Part shown: one piece after another, positions 13,120-24,500 of the stretch | How positions within the stretch are numbered: the first letter of the stretch is position 1 | Layout of the letters: each line of letters begins with the position of its first letter | Source: Sphaerolaimus hirsutus | Lineage: Eukaryota > Nematoda > Chromadorea > Monhysterida > Sphaerolaimidae | Reading direction: 5' to 3' | DNA length: 64,000 bases | NCBI GenBank assembly: GCA_964036195.1 | Contig: OZ038451.1 | Location: 1,240,001 to 1,304,000, forward strand | The notes under the pieces: generated by a model | The model's input: only the letters and a program-made list of their open reading frames with translations | Database searches by the model: none | Told to the model about the DNA's origin: nothing | Made by a program: the position numbers and the translations under genes

Positions 13120-14200
13120 GAGTTGGGTTTTTAGAGGGATTTTTTCAGGTATTTTTTCGTTTTTCTACACTCAACTAACAGGGGGGAGTTAGAAAGGAAT
13201 GAAATGGGGTAAATACAGTAGCTCTATCAATTTTGGCAGAGGGAGATGTAAGTTACAACTTGTTTGCACTGTCTGCAAGTACCATGCAGGAGTCGTGCAC
13301 AAAATTAGCCAACCAAGGACTAATCAATCTCAATCACATCTTACTGAAGCAAGGAATTACTAAATGAGGAGGGATTTATTCAAGGGGTGTTATTCTAGGT
13401 TCAGTTTTTTGAAGGGGTGTGGTATTCAAGGTGGGAATTTGATCAATGTGAACTATTTTATCTAAGGGATGGATTTATTCAAGGGGCATTATTCAAGGCC
13501 AACTTTAGAGGAGTTAGAGGGAGGTTATTCAAGGGAGGGAGGTTATTTGAGGAAGGTTATTCAAATCTTATGTAAAAAGCAATATTTGGATACAAAAACA
13601 TAAGATTTGGATATGATAAAATAAGATTTGGATACACACGACACTTTATAGGGTATTTTACATGACACATGAAATTTTAAAGGGTCATTGACACTTTTCA
13701 GGGTCGTTTACAGGGTCTAGGAGTGGCAGCTGATAATCAGAACATAAATGGAACATGGAAGCTCCAGGTGATTCTGATCATTTAAAGTGTTTATTGGTGA
13801 AAATCGGTTGTGAAATTGCTTAGATATTGAGCTTTAAAATTGCATGCATTTTCATTCAACTGTATCAAATCAGCATATGAAATTTACACATCACTAATCC
13901 AACCACAAAAATTGAATCTGCACGCTGTCCTGATCATTTTAATTGTTGACCGATCCAAAACAGCCCATAAATGACCAACTTTTTAAGCTTCAAAATTAAT
14001 GTCCAGATAAGGCATACAAAATGAACACCTTTATATAGACCCCCTTTTTCTCAGGACTGGGGGATTATTTGAGCAAACAAAAATTTTTGGTCATAGCCCA
14101 GACGGTAGACCCCAAACCCCAACATACTTAAATGACATCAAAATCGGCCAATGTATTTACAACAGCATGGGACACATGCATGTACATGGTCAGGCTAAAA
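13120..14200. other. Decayed repeat-rich spacer
   Basis: Holds G-rich TTATTCAAGGGG remnants of N/E-type MITEs (about 13370-13565) and a short cluster of GGATACAAAAACATAAGATT motifs (13585-13640). Nothing coding was recognised. Confidence 0.4.
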
Positions 14201-14210
14201 AGTCCCTGGA

Positions 14211-14875
14211 CAGTGCTCGCAATTCGCGCTAGGGGTAAGCTACGGTCATAAAATTGTAACATGTTAATATATCAGGTGTTTTGAGTTTTCATCCAAACTT
14301 TCACTCCTTTAGCTCCACCCACTGCGGAACTGTGGGGGTTACAATTTCGGTCATTTTGTACTGATGTACACATGGTGCTCTGCACATGCACACCGCTGTT
14401 GAACACAGGTAATGTGTCCAGTACAGATTAGTAATGAAACACAAATGAAATTTGATTGACATAATCATTTACTCCACATTTCAAAACAACATTAAAATCT
14501 TTGTAATACAACATGATCTCAGATGATCACCAAAACATCCATCACAGTTCCCACGTTTTTTTGCACATCACCCTGATTTGCATATTAATTTTACCTTAAT
14601 AGCAATGATGTTGATAAAAGTGTTGAATACTATCAGTACATTGCCAACACACTGGCTTACACTTGCCAAAGTTTCATGATCACAACTGAAAGCAGCGTTG
14701 AGCTAGAGCACCATGTGTACATCAGTACAAAATGACCGAAATTGTAACCCCCACAGTTCCGCAGTGGGTGGAGCTAGAGGGGTGAAATTTCGGGTGAAAA
14801 CGCAAAACACCCGTTCCGTTTACGTGTTAAAATTTTATGACCGTAGCTCACCCCTAGCGCGAATGGCGAGCACTG
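14211..14875. mobile_element. Large hairpin element (family L)
   Basis: Arms of about 170 bp (14211-14382 and 14700-14875) are inverted copies that begin CAGTGCTCGC and share GGTCATAAAATT and the CCACCCACTGCGGAACTGTG block. The spacer is about 320 bp. No clean duplication of 8 bp was found, so the mobilising class is uncertain. Confidence 0.7.
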
Positions 14876-14929
14876 TCAGCAATTTAAATATAATCACACA
14901 AAATTAAACACCCTAATGCAATAAATTTT

Positions 14930-15540
14930 TATAAGGCACTCGGGCCGAATGGACCCTGTACGGTCCGAAAATTTTCTGTTTACTGAAAAAAAAATTGTCT
15001 CACCGGGGTCATTTGGCCCCGACCGGGGACATTTACCACAAAGTGCCGAAAAGTACCAGCAATTTTTGTGTGGTACCGGGGCCAAACGACCCCGGTCGGG
15101 GACCAAAAATCGTTGTATACTGAAAAAATAATTTTCTCACCGGGGACGTTTGGCCCCGGTCGGGACCATTTCAATATTGCCGGGGACCGGTCCCCGGCAG
15201 GATTTCATGCACTGTAGAAAAATACAGTGATCGACAGAACTTTAAGTATAAATAAATTAATATTCACTGACCGCTCTGAGCTCAAATTTGGCATGCGTAC
15301 TCACTTAACAAAGGAGTACACGCGTGCCAAATTTGAGAAAAATCGAATGAATCTATTCACCCCCCAAAAAAAATTTGCATCGGCGTGCGTAACTGTCATG
15401 CAGAAATATTGTGCATGCAACTTTGGTGTTAATTAACCTAATTAACACGCAAAGAACACATACACACAAATTATTTATTTTTGAAAAAAATTATTTTTTG
15501 CCGGGTCCCGGTCCCCGGCCGGGACCTGTGTAAATAGCCT
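14930..15540. mobile_element. Diverged family G element
   Basis: Contains TTTACTGAAAAAA, GGGGACCAAAAAT, CCGGGGACCGGTCCCCGG and GAGCTCAAATTTGGCATGCG blocks in the order seen in the 10-12.6 kb cluster. Confidence 0.6.
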
Positions 15541-15544
15541 AAAA

Positions 15545-15720
15545 TTTTTATTTTATTTTTATTTTATTCTTGTTTCATTTTATTTTATTTTATTTTATTC
15601 CCAAAAGTGATTAATAATAAAAAATGATACATTTTACAAAAATTTTACAAAAATTGTACAAAAATTTTACAAAAAATAATAAACATGCATGCAAGGCCAG
15701 AAAATTGTTATAATTACACC
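15545..15720. repeat. TTTTATTTTATT / TTTTACAAAAATT repeat (family M)
   Basis: A TTTTATTTTATTTTATTCCC run followed by TTTTACAAAAATTGTACAAA and GCATGCAAGGCCAGAAAA. Nearly the same string is found at 63825-64000, so it is a dispersed repeat rather than simple sequence alone. Confidence 0.6.
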
Positions 15721-15839
15721 TATACATGAAAAACCTGTGACAAATTTTTCCCTTACTTTTCAAAAGTTGCATGCAGTATGTATTGTTAGCTAGCTGCAAG
15801 TGTAAATTTACAATTATTGATAAGAATGGTTTGCATTTT

Positions 15840-16310
15840 CAGTAGAAGGACTACTGGAGTGTGCTGGGCACATTTGTAAAATGTCATGCAAAGTGTCAAT
15901 TGTCATGACAAATGTTAAGTAAAGTATCAATTGTCATGCAAAATGTCAAGTGTCATGTAAAATTTCAAGCAAAGTGGCAATTGTCATGACAAATGTCATG
16001 CAAAGTGTAAATTGTGTATCCAAATCTTGTGTTTTTGTATCCATAGTATGTTTTATCTCCAAATCTTATGTTTTTGTATCCAAATGTTCACATAAGATTT
16101 GGAGTCAACAACAACATAATTTGGATACAAAACATAAGATTTTGAAATAAAACATGAGATTTGAACACAATTTGCTTGACAACTGATACTTTAATTTTTA
16201 CATGTCATGACAATTTACACTTTACTTTACATTTGTCATGACAATTGACACTTTGCATGACATTTTATATGACATTTAACACTTTACAATGCTTGGAACT
16301 GCCCCCCAGA
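15840..16310. mobile_element. Decayed family D-like hairpin
   Basis: Inverted arms rich in GTCATGCAAAGTGTCAATTG and its complement. The right end reads CAATGCTTGGAACTGCC followed by CCCCAGAT, matching the family D terminus and target preference. The left end is degraded. A nested block of GTATCCAAATCTTATG motifs occupies 16015-16165. Confidence 0.45.
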
Positions 16311-16845
16311 TCCATGAATAAACAGGTAGAGACTCAAGCAATGAGGCAAAATTTTACAAAAAATGTGAATTTTTATACAATTTTACAAAAATACTTATTT
16401 TTATACAATTTTACAAAAAATTTACAAAAATTCGAATTTTTATACAATTTTTATTTTTATTCTTAAATTTTCCATTTTATTTTATTTTATTCTCGAATAT
16501 TCCATTTTATTTTTATTTTATTTTTATTTTTTTCTGAGATTTTGCCAACCCTGCCCGGGGGTATTTTGAGGAAATACTGTATATATGTTTTCTGAAAAGC
16601 TGGAGAGATTTATATATATTTATATTTGTCAAAATTCTGAGTGATATATTTATATATCTTTTCTGAAAAATAGGTCATTTTTTTGAATGCTAATCATTAT
16701 GCTGTAACTCCGGCTTAAACCCTGTTCTAACGTAACACAGTCATGGTTTTAACTGCGTTCAGCATTGCCTGGATCACAAATCACAGGTTTCTGTCGTTTA
16801 CGTTCTATTTACACTCTAGTTGGGGGTATTTCGAGGGCGGGCTTT

Positions 16846-17824
16846 CCGTGGCAGGCCGTGGCGGGCGTGGCAGGCCTTCACGTTTGACGCGCCTCACCTG
16901 TTCACCAACATTGTCAACAGAGCGACCAATTTCATGGATGTCAGAGGCCAGATTCAGAGACTACAGAACTTAGAGCATGTGCAGAACCAGTTGATCGATT
17001 ACACAGCAGACATGTCATTGGATCCCAGAGTGATCAGAAATTCAATAGAAGGCATTGGAGCTGGAATTGGACAGACAGCAGCAGGAATCGGCAAGGCATA
17101 TGGTCACTATATATCTGGAGTGTCAAAAGGGTACACCAACTTTATGGGAGGAATGCTGAAAGGACCCTTTCAAGTAATCATCAACACAATCGCAATGCTG
17201 CTGGGAATCACAATCCTGATAGCCGGAATCGTAGCTGCAGGATACCTATGGTACAATTGGAGAATCGCCACAGGGAAACCAGTGATTCCACCATGCGTAT
17301 ACACATGCATATGGAAATGCATAGTGTGCCCGTTCAAATGCATATGGCTATGCTTCAGAGCTATCAAATATACTATCAAGAAATCAACTCAGAAAGAAAC
17401 CAATTATCCACAAAGAAAAGTGCGCAAGACAGAGTTGAGACCAGCAATCAAGAGGAGAGCCAGATCCAACTCAACACAGTCCGTCAGATTTGCCAGGAGA
17501 GCAGAAACAGAGGACAGAATGGCAAAGTCACTATCAGCATACGTTCAACCAGATGAAAGTTCAGCTGATGAAGGACAAGTCAGAGCCCGGAACAGAGACA
17601 GTGTTCACATGCCTGATATCCGCAAATTCACCTCACGCGAACGCGCAGGAAGCGACACGGGCAACTACCTGCTTCATCATCAGGCTAGGTCAGCGTTGGC
17701 ATCACCAACAACCGGACCTGCAACTTCACGCACACCCACGACTTCGCGCACGACCACGTTCACCACCGAGGCGACTGTGGAAACGCCACTCATCACTTTG
17801 GCGCCCACCACCACCAGCATGTGA
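16846..17824 (+). CDS. Envelope-like transmembrane protein, 5'-truncated
   Basis: The open frame has no usable ATG at its left edge, and its first codons lie in MITE family E sequence, so the 5' part is missing. The remaining about 325 residues show a membrane-proximal Gly/Ala-rich segment (IGAGIGQTAAGIG), one strong transmembrane helix of about 25 residues (around MLLGITILIAGIVAAGYL), a Cys-rich juxtamembrane stretch and a long basic, Ser/Thr-rich tail. This layout resembles the C-terminal region of class III-type or retroelement envelope glycoproteins, but no family signature was confirmed. No gag, pol or LTR is recognisable next to it. An ordinary host membrane protein remains possible. 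Confidence 0.4.
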
Positions 17825-19378
17825 CGTTGCTGCAACAACGGGGTGCAGCAACTCTTCCGCCCGGAGTGTGCTGACCGTGGCAAAATGGATGGATAAAGAA
17901 ATACAGAGAATTGATAATTAGGCTCATATTTTCACATTTACTTATTTGCACTAATTTACAATTTATGCACTATATTAATTTACCACGCAAATTGTATTTC
18001 CTGCACTATATTATTTACCCATGGAGAATATTCGATTAGGAAAGTGCTCTATAAGTTATTGATAGGTTTATGTGGAGTGTTTAGGTTAAAAGGTCAAATA
18101 TGTTATTATTAGGTGTATTAATATAAAATTAGGCACATTCAACTCGCCGTAATTTTCTGATCATGATTATACATACATTTGCATAGTTTACTTGCAGTTT
18201 ACAAAAGTCAAATCTTGTAATTATTTACGTACCGCGTAATTATCTAGGCCAGCGTCCTAATAGAGAAATGGTGCCCTGCGTGCAACTAGCATTTACTGTA
18301 CAAAGCCCTTCGTATAGGCATAATTGTCATAACCTCGCTCACAACTATTTATATTTACTTAATAATTATAATACCTTGCTCAATCGAATATATTATAAAC
18401 TCTGCTCAATTACAATACCCATTTACCTCAAATAATTCCCAATTTGCTAGATTATTCAACATACGTTTCCAGGAGGTGATTATTATTATTATCATGTTGA
18501 ATATACCTTATTCTATTTACGTCATTAGGAACATTTACACTACTATTTACAGTTTTCAAACCCTATTTTATTAGTTCCAATGTGCGTCAATGTTTTCTGA
18601 CAAATTGAAGCAAATTAGTAAATCGGCCGAGTTTGCCGACTTCGCGCCTCTCAAGATTAATAGTTTTTCCATTAGCCCAATTTGTACCTGGTATTTCTTT
18701 ACCATAATTGTTTGAATGTATGCACGCGCGGTATAAGGCAACTGTTTCGGCTAGATGTGTTTATTTGTTGCATTCATGTCTTATTTGTGCATTTGTATTA
18801 GGAAATTACTGTAGCTGTTTTTCTATACGTGATTTCCGTGTCTTAGCTACTTTGAGAGTTTTTACTTCAGTCTGCGGACCCCAAGCTTCTGAACGAAAAT
18901 AAGCTAGCGATAGAAACTTCGACTAGGAAGCTCGCTAGGCTTTGCGCTTTTATATTTGGCTGTATCTGATCAAATAAAGTACCTGAAACAATTTCGAACC
19001 CCTTCCAACACGCAACCACGAAATAAACTCAACTTGGCTGTCGACAAGTGGACGTTCGGCTACAACGGGAAATCAACCACTCTAAAGGCCGTTTCTCACT
19101 ACGGTCTTGGAGTTGCCGGATTCGGTGGTAGAAGACGCTGACTTCGGTGGCTTCATCACACTTCTACAAGGTGTGTTGTTGTGTCACACACAAGTGATCA
19201 TCCTGCATTGCATATTGCTACAATTTTGTACACTGTTGATATTTACAATTCCACTGAGTTCCACCAAACAGAATACTGGCTGACCGGAGTTCCCGCTCGC
19301 GAACGATTAACCGTCACTGCGTTCCCTCCAGTCTGCCAGTACTCTGGTCAAATTGGCCAGGTGTTGTGACGCATCAAA
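17825..19378. other. AT-rich region downstream of the env-like ORF
   Basis: No exon was recognised. An AATAAA signal at 18973-18978 and a GC-richer block at 19020-19140 could belong to the 3' UTR or LTR of the element that carried the env-like ORF, but no second LTR copy exists in the window to define its ends. Confidence 0.3.
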
Positions 19379-19384
19379 GCGCAT

Positions 19385-19950
19385 TTTATGGTCAGCGTTC
19401 CAAAAAATGGGTGATTTTCAAAAAATGTAATTAAATATAATCTCAGAAAATATCTCAAAAATAAAATATAATTAAATCTCTCTGAAAAACGCTGAGAAAA
19501 TATAAATAAATATAAATGAGAGATTTAATGATATTTTTTCTGATAAATAAAATATAATTAAATCTCTGGAAAAATCTGGAGAAAATATAATTTAATAAGA
19601 GATTTTTTTATTTAATTATATTTTTTAAATATAAATCTCCCAGAGAATTTTGGAACGCTAACCATGATTAGCGCTCCAAAAATGTAAGGAGATTTATATT
19701 ATAAAAACCAAAATAAAATATGGAAACACTACATTTTGTACTTTCTCCTTATTTTTCAGATAGATTCACCTAATTTTATTTTATTTATGAGAACAAAATA
19801 TAAAAATATCCAATTTATATTTACCTATTCATACTTTCTTCACGCTTTTCAGATTTAATTCAGATATATTTTCATTTTGTGAGATTTTCTGAGATTATGT
19901 CAAATCTTTTTTTCTGGAAATCAGCCGTTTTCGGAGCGATAACCAGCATG
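19385..19950. mobile_element. Two adjacent MITEs with GCGTTCC/GCGCTCC ends
   Basis: The first hairpin runs from CAGCGTTCCAAAA to TTTTGGAACGCTAACC (about 19391-19664), the second from TTAGCGCTCCAAAA to TTTTCGGAGCGATAACC (about 19667-19943). Interiors are made of AATATAATTAAATCTC-like units. Target duplications were not clear. Confidence 0.55.
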
Positions 19951-19965
19951 TTCTTTTACCTACAT

Positions 19966-20451
19966 TACCGCATTTCTTCTAAAAGAACGGCATACCTCCA
20001 ATAGAACGGCACCTCCAATAGAACGGCAGGTTTTGGCACTTTTTTAGACCCACAAAACAATAGAACGGCAGCCTCCAATAGAACGGCACCTCCAATAGAA
20101 CGGCAGGTAGAAATTACATTTTAAGGGTGTCAAAAGACACAACAATATTGGGAAAATTTGTGGTGAGAACCGAGAACATCCAGGGTGTTCCGAACTATGA
20201 TTCAGGGGTTGTTTTCACATTTGGATTGATGCTCTGATATAAAAACGTCGCTCATGTTTCACTAAAAATACTTTGCTCAAATGAAAATCGTGTGAAAATG
20301 TCTGATGAAAAAAATAGAACAGCAGCCTCCAATAGAACGGCACCTCCAATAGAACGGCACCTCCAATAGAACGGCACCTCCAATAGAACGGCAGGTAAAA
20401 AAGTTGGCGAAAAAAATAGAACGGCGCCGTTCTATTAGAAGAAATACGGTA
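19966..20451. mobile_element. MITE family R, TA-flanked, tandem AATAGAACGGC
   Basis: TA-bounded element that starts CCGCATTTCTTCTAAAAGAA and ends TTCTATTAGAAGAAATACGG. Both arms are arrays of the 13-15-bp unit CCTCCAATAGAACGGCA, with the longest run at 20325-20395. Confidence 0.75.
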
Positions 20452-20479
20452 GCACGGATGGGTGCTCAACTACAAAACT

Positions 20480-21320
20480 ACAAAACTATGAAGTGTGTGC
20501 TGGGGCGAGAGTTCCACAAGCGGCAAGGTAAAGAGCTGACAGCAGGCTAATCATCAAAAAATAACGGCTCACAGAAAATAAAATGTAGTGAGCTGACAGC
20601 TCGCTGACAACTCAAATGCTGCATTACGCAGCTGGCTGAAAGAAAAGAAAATGCTCATGGTGCACCGATGGTCAGTGAGCTGAAAGCTCACCGACAGCTA
20701 GTCTGGTGCTTAAAAAAATAGCTGCAGCTCGCTGACAACAGTAAACAAGTGGCTGTTAGCGAGCTGTCAATGTTTTGTCGGTCGATGTGTAAGCTGATAC
20801 TGATACTAGTAGTATCCTACGACATAAGGTGATACTGCCCATACTGAACGCTAGCTATACAGACAATATTTTGGTTTTGATAGATTTTGATGAACAAATT
20901 CAAGTGGTACATTTTGTTACATTGTTGCATTAAATGGAATTTAGTGCAATATTTGGTATTTTTATGATTTTAGCACCTAAGGATATTTTTTTTGAGCCTA
21001 TGTGACCCCCGAAAGAGGTTTGGCTGTGAAAATGGCTAAAGCCAATAAAAAGTAGATGGTGCACCCAGAAGTTGCTGACAGGTATAGTGATGATAGGTAT
21101 GTGTTTCAATTGAATTGTTTGTAGGTATTAATTTTCTTCAGTCAGTTCAGATTGCCTCAAGAACATCAAACACATGACCAAGACCATTCAGAGCAAAACA
21201 AAAATAAACTATCTGTGAAAGAAAGTTCATGAAGAATAGAAATTGGTTTCACACAAAGGCATGTGATTGTGCTGTTACAACAAGTATTATGATAGATTAC
21301 ACTTTGTGAAATGCAGCGAG
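20480..21320. other. Spacer downstream of the ankyrin gene
   Basis: 20480-20790 is enriched in AGCTGACAGC/GCTGTCAGC motifs. The rest is AT-rich and probably includes the 3' UTR of the minus-strand ankyrin gene. No other gene was seen. Confidence 0.35.
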
Positions 21321-21322
21321 AT

Positions 21323-21516
21323 CTACAAGTTCAATGTGTGAAGCAGTTTATCCACAATCATTACGTTACCACCAAACTTAGCAGCCATAAGCAGTGTGTC
21401 ACCATGCTTGTCCTTGTGCATCACATCAACACCAGGTACTGATAGCAGCAAGTCAAATGCATCTTTGTGACCTTTCCTTGCAGCCCACATTATTGCAGTC
21501 CTTCCATCATCAGCCA
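21323..21516 (-). CDS. Ankyrin gene, terminal exon
   Basis: Acceptor CACAG|TGGCTGATG at 21516 and in-frame TAG at 21323-21325. It encodes two ankyrin repeats (TAIMWAARKGHKDAF, TLLMAAKFGGNV) and then stops just after the second repeat, lacking the NVNAG end of internal exons. Confidence 0.75.
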
Positions 21517-24500
21517 CTGTGTTACTCAATGTTTAAAATTATATAATTATTGTACTCGGCGGACAGCAAATAATATGTGTGCTGAATGCTACCATAATTT
21601 CATGAATAAAATTTTGTGATAAGTTTATGCCATATCAAAAACACAATATTGTGATGAAATAACTGCATATTTTTCAGTTCATTATTCAGATGGGTTAGGG
21701 TAGGTTTCCAAAGTATACTCCGGTTACTTTACACCCTGCGCGCGTGGTTCCCACTGGAATTGTGCCAACGATGGTTAACGCGTCCGAGTTTCATAAAAAG
21801 ATGACAAAATTGATTGTTGTTAGAATGTTATTCATTAACATATTCACATCGATGAATTTTTCATATTTTTACGGAACTCGAATGATTTAATAATCATTGA
21901 CACGCTTCCAACACGAGACATAAATCAGTGCGAGGGCAGAGTATCACGTACGCCGAGTATAAGTGTGATGTCCGCCGAGTATTCTCACAACTTACCATTT
22001 ATCACACAAAAGGCAGGAACATCACCTGCATTGACATTCTCTCTTGGCAGCATCTTCAGCAGTTTATCCACAATCACAGCATTGCCACCAAATGCAGCAG
22101 CCATCAGCAGTGTCCCACCATACTTGTCCCTGTGCAGCACATCAGCACCTGGTGCTGACAGCAGCAAGTCAAATACATCATAATTACCTATTCTTGCAGC
22201 CCACATCAGTGCAGTTCTTCCATCATCATCCACTGTGTTAGTGAATGCAAATGACATGAAATACTTTAATCTGTATCTTATGATTGTTCATATCAAAATC
22301 CTCAACTAGATCACTTGACTCATTACCTCCTTAGATTTATCCCCTATTGGCTATGTTAGGAAATAGATTATTCCCACTTGGTCCACTACTGTGATGGGTG
22401 GAATTGATTGTAATTTTCCCTACACACATAGGCAGCCCATTTTCTGATAGTGGGTGTCATTTTAGGGTGTCAATGTTCAGGATACCGTTTCCGTTTTCTG
22501 CAGGCAAAAATTTTCTGTTTCCGTTTTACAGCCCGCTGAATTATTTTTCCATTTCCATTCCCGTTTTCCGGCCACTGAAATTTTTTCTCATTTCCGTTTT
22601 TGTTTTTCCCACTGAATTTCTGTTTTCTGGCCATTCCTGGATTTTCTGTTTTGCCACTCTTTTTCCGTTTTTCGACCAAATTTTCTGTGTTTTTTATACC
22701 TTATTCCGTTTTCCAGCTCATTTTTTTGTTACTGCTGCATTTTCAATTTTTCCAGCTCAACTTTCTGTTTTTCCGCCTCATTTTCCTCTTTTCTGGCTCA
22801 ACTTTCTTTTTTCTGATTCAGCGAAGCTGGTAAGCATGAATGCAGGTTCCAAATTGCATAATTTTTTTCTATTTCCAGCAAAATTTCTGCAATTTGTTTA
22901 TTTCTGGCAAAATTTCAGCAATTTTCGTCTGTTTCCAGCAGAATTTCAACAAATCTTCTCTGTTTCCGTTTTCCAGCCTTATACTTTCCTGTTTTACATT
23001 TTTCAGCAAGTGCAAAGAAATTTATTTTTCCGTTTCCGTTTTCTGCCAAGTAAAATTTTTTTTCCGTTTCCGTCTTCTGGCAAGGGCAGAAATTTCCGTT
23101 TCCGTTTTCTGTAAAAGTTTTTTTTGAGACCCTAAAGCGGGAATTAGAGCTCAGCGTCGATTCGACGTGAAATGATGACGTGAAATGACGTCGTGAAATT
23201 AATTACACGAGTGTGGATCATGCTACGGGTCTACAATTTTCTAAGGATAATATATGAATCAATACCTTAATCGTGTCCAATACTGAGTGTTATCAGCCAC
23301 AACTAGAGCGAATTGAAAAATTCAATTTTTATCATTTCACGTCATCAACATTTCACGTCACAGTCTCAGGGAACAACCTGACATTTCACGTCAGACTGCT
23401 GCTTGCAATAGTCTGACGTGAAATGTCAAGTTGTTCCCTGACACTGTGACGTGAAATGATGATGACGTGAAATGATAAAAATTGAATTTTTCAATTCGCT
23501 CTAGTTGTGGCTGATAACACTCAGTATTGGACACGATTAAGGTATTGATTCATATATTATCCTTAGAAAATTGTAGACCCGTAGCATGATCCACACTCGA
23601 TTAATTAATTTCACGACGTCATTTCACGTCATCATTTCACGTCGAATCAACGCTGAGCTCTAATTCCGGCCTAATGATTCTATGACCTCTGATGTTAAAA
23701 TTCCCCCATACATAACTCCCCACAATAAAGTTAGGTAGATGAAAAATATTTTACCAGGTCAATATTTGAGGATTAACAGTAGGAAAATATTTAGGAAGAA
23801 ATAAGACTTTATAGGTAGGAAAATCACCTGCATTGACATTCTGAGCAGGCAGCATCCCCAGCAGTTTATCCACAACTGCTGTGTTGTCACCAGCGCCAAG
23901 TACAGCCTTCATCAGCACTGTCAGCCCTTGCCTGTTGTGGTGCAGCACATCGGCACCTGGTGCTGGCAGCAGCAGGTCAAACATGTCTTCGCCTTCCCAA
24001 GTAGCCAGCATCAGTGCACTGTTCCCATCATCATCCACTGCATTATCAATGTTCCATATCATTATAAGTGTTATCATAATGATTTTGAGTACCGTATATC
24101 CTTGAATAAGACCCCCCCCTAGAATAATACCCCCCTTGAATAACACCCCTCTGTTGGCCAGGTGAGGAAAAAATAACGCCCCCCTTGAATAACTCCCCCC
24201 TCTTGAATAAGTCCCCCCCCCTCTCGGTAAAACGATCGATGAGCAACACACGAAAATGAAAACGAGACAAACAGAAAAATAAAGCTACCGTATTTCCTCA
24301 AAATACCCCCCGGGGGGTGATTGTTTCATAGTGGTCCCGAGAGGGGGGGGGGTTAAACGAGGGGGGGTATTTCGAGGGGGGGGTTATTATTTCACAAGAA
24401 AATTTTTGAAAACCAAGTACGAAATTGTTGTCTGAAACGTACGCAGACGTCGAAAAATGCAACAAAAACTGCCATTTATAAGGTTCTGTAGACTAATATT

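Noticed and set aside
17825-19378. 3' LTR of the env-bearing element
   Set aside because: There is an AATAAA and a possible TG...CA interval, but no second copy exists in the window to prove LTR ends.
22398-23114. 238-codon Phe/Ser-rich open frame
   Set aside because: It is the translation of the TTTCCG array inside a family B MITE; the same composition appears at the other two copies and no start or splice context supports it.
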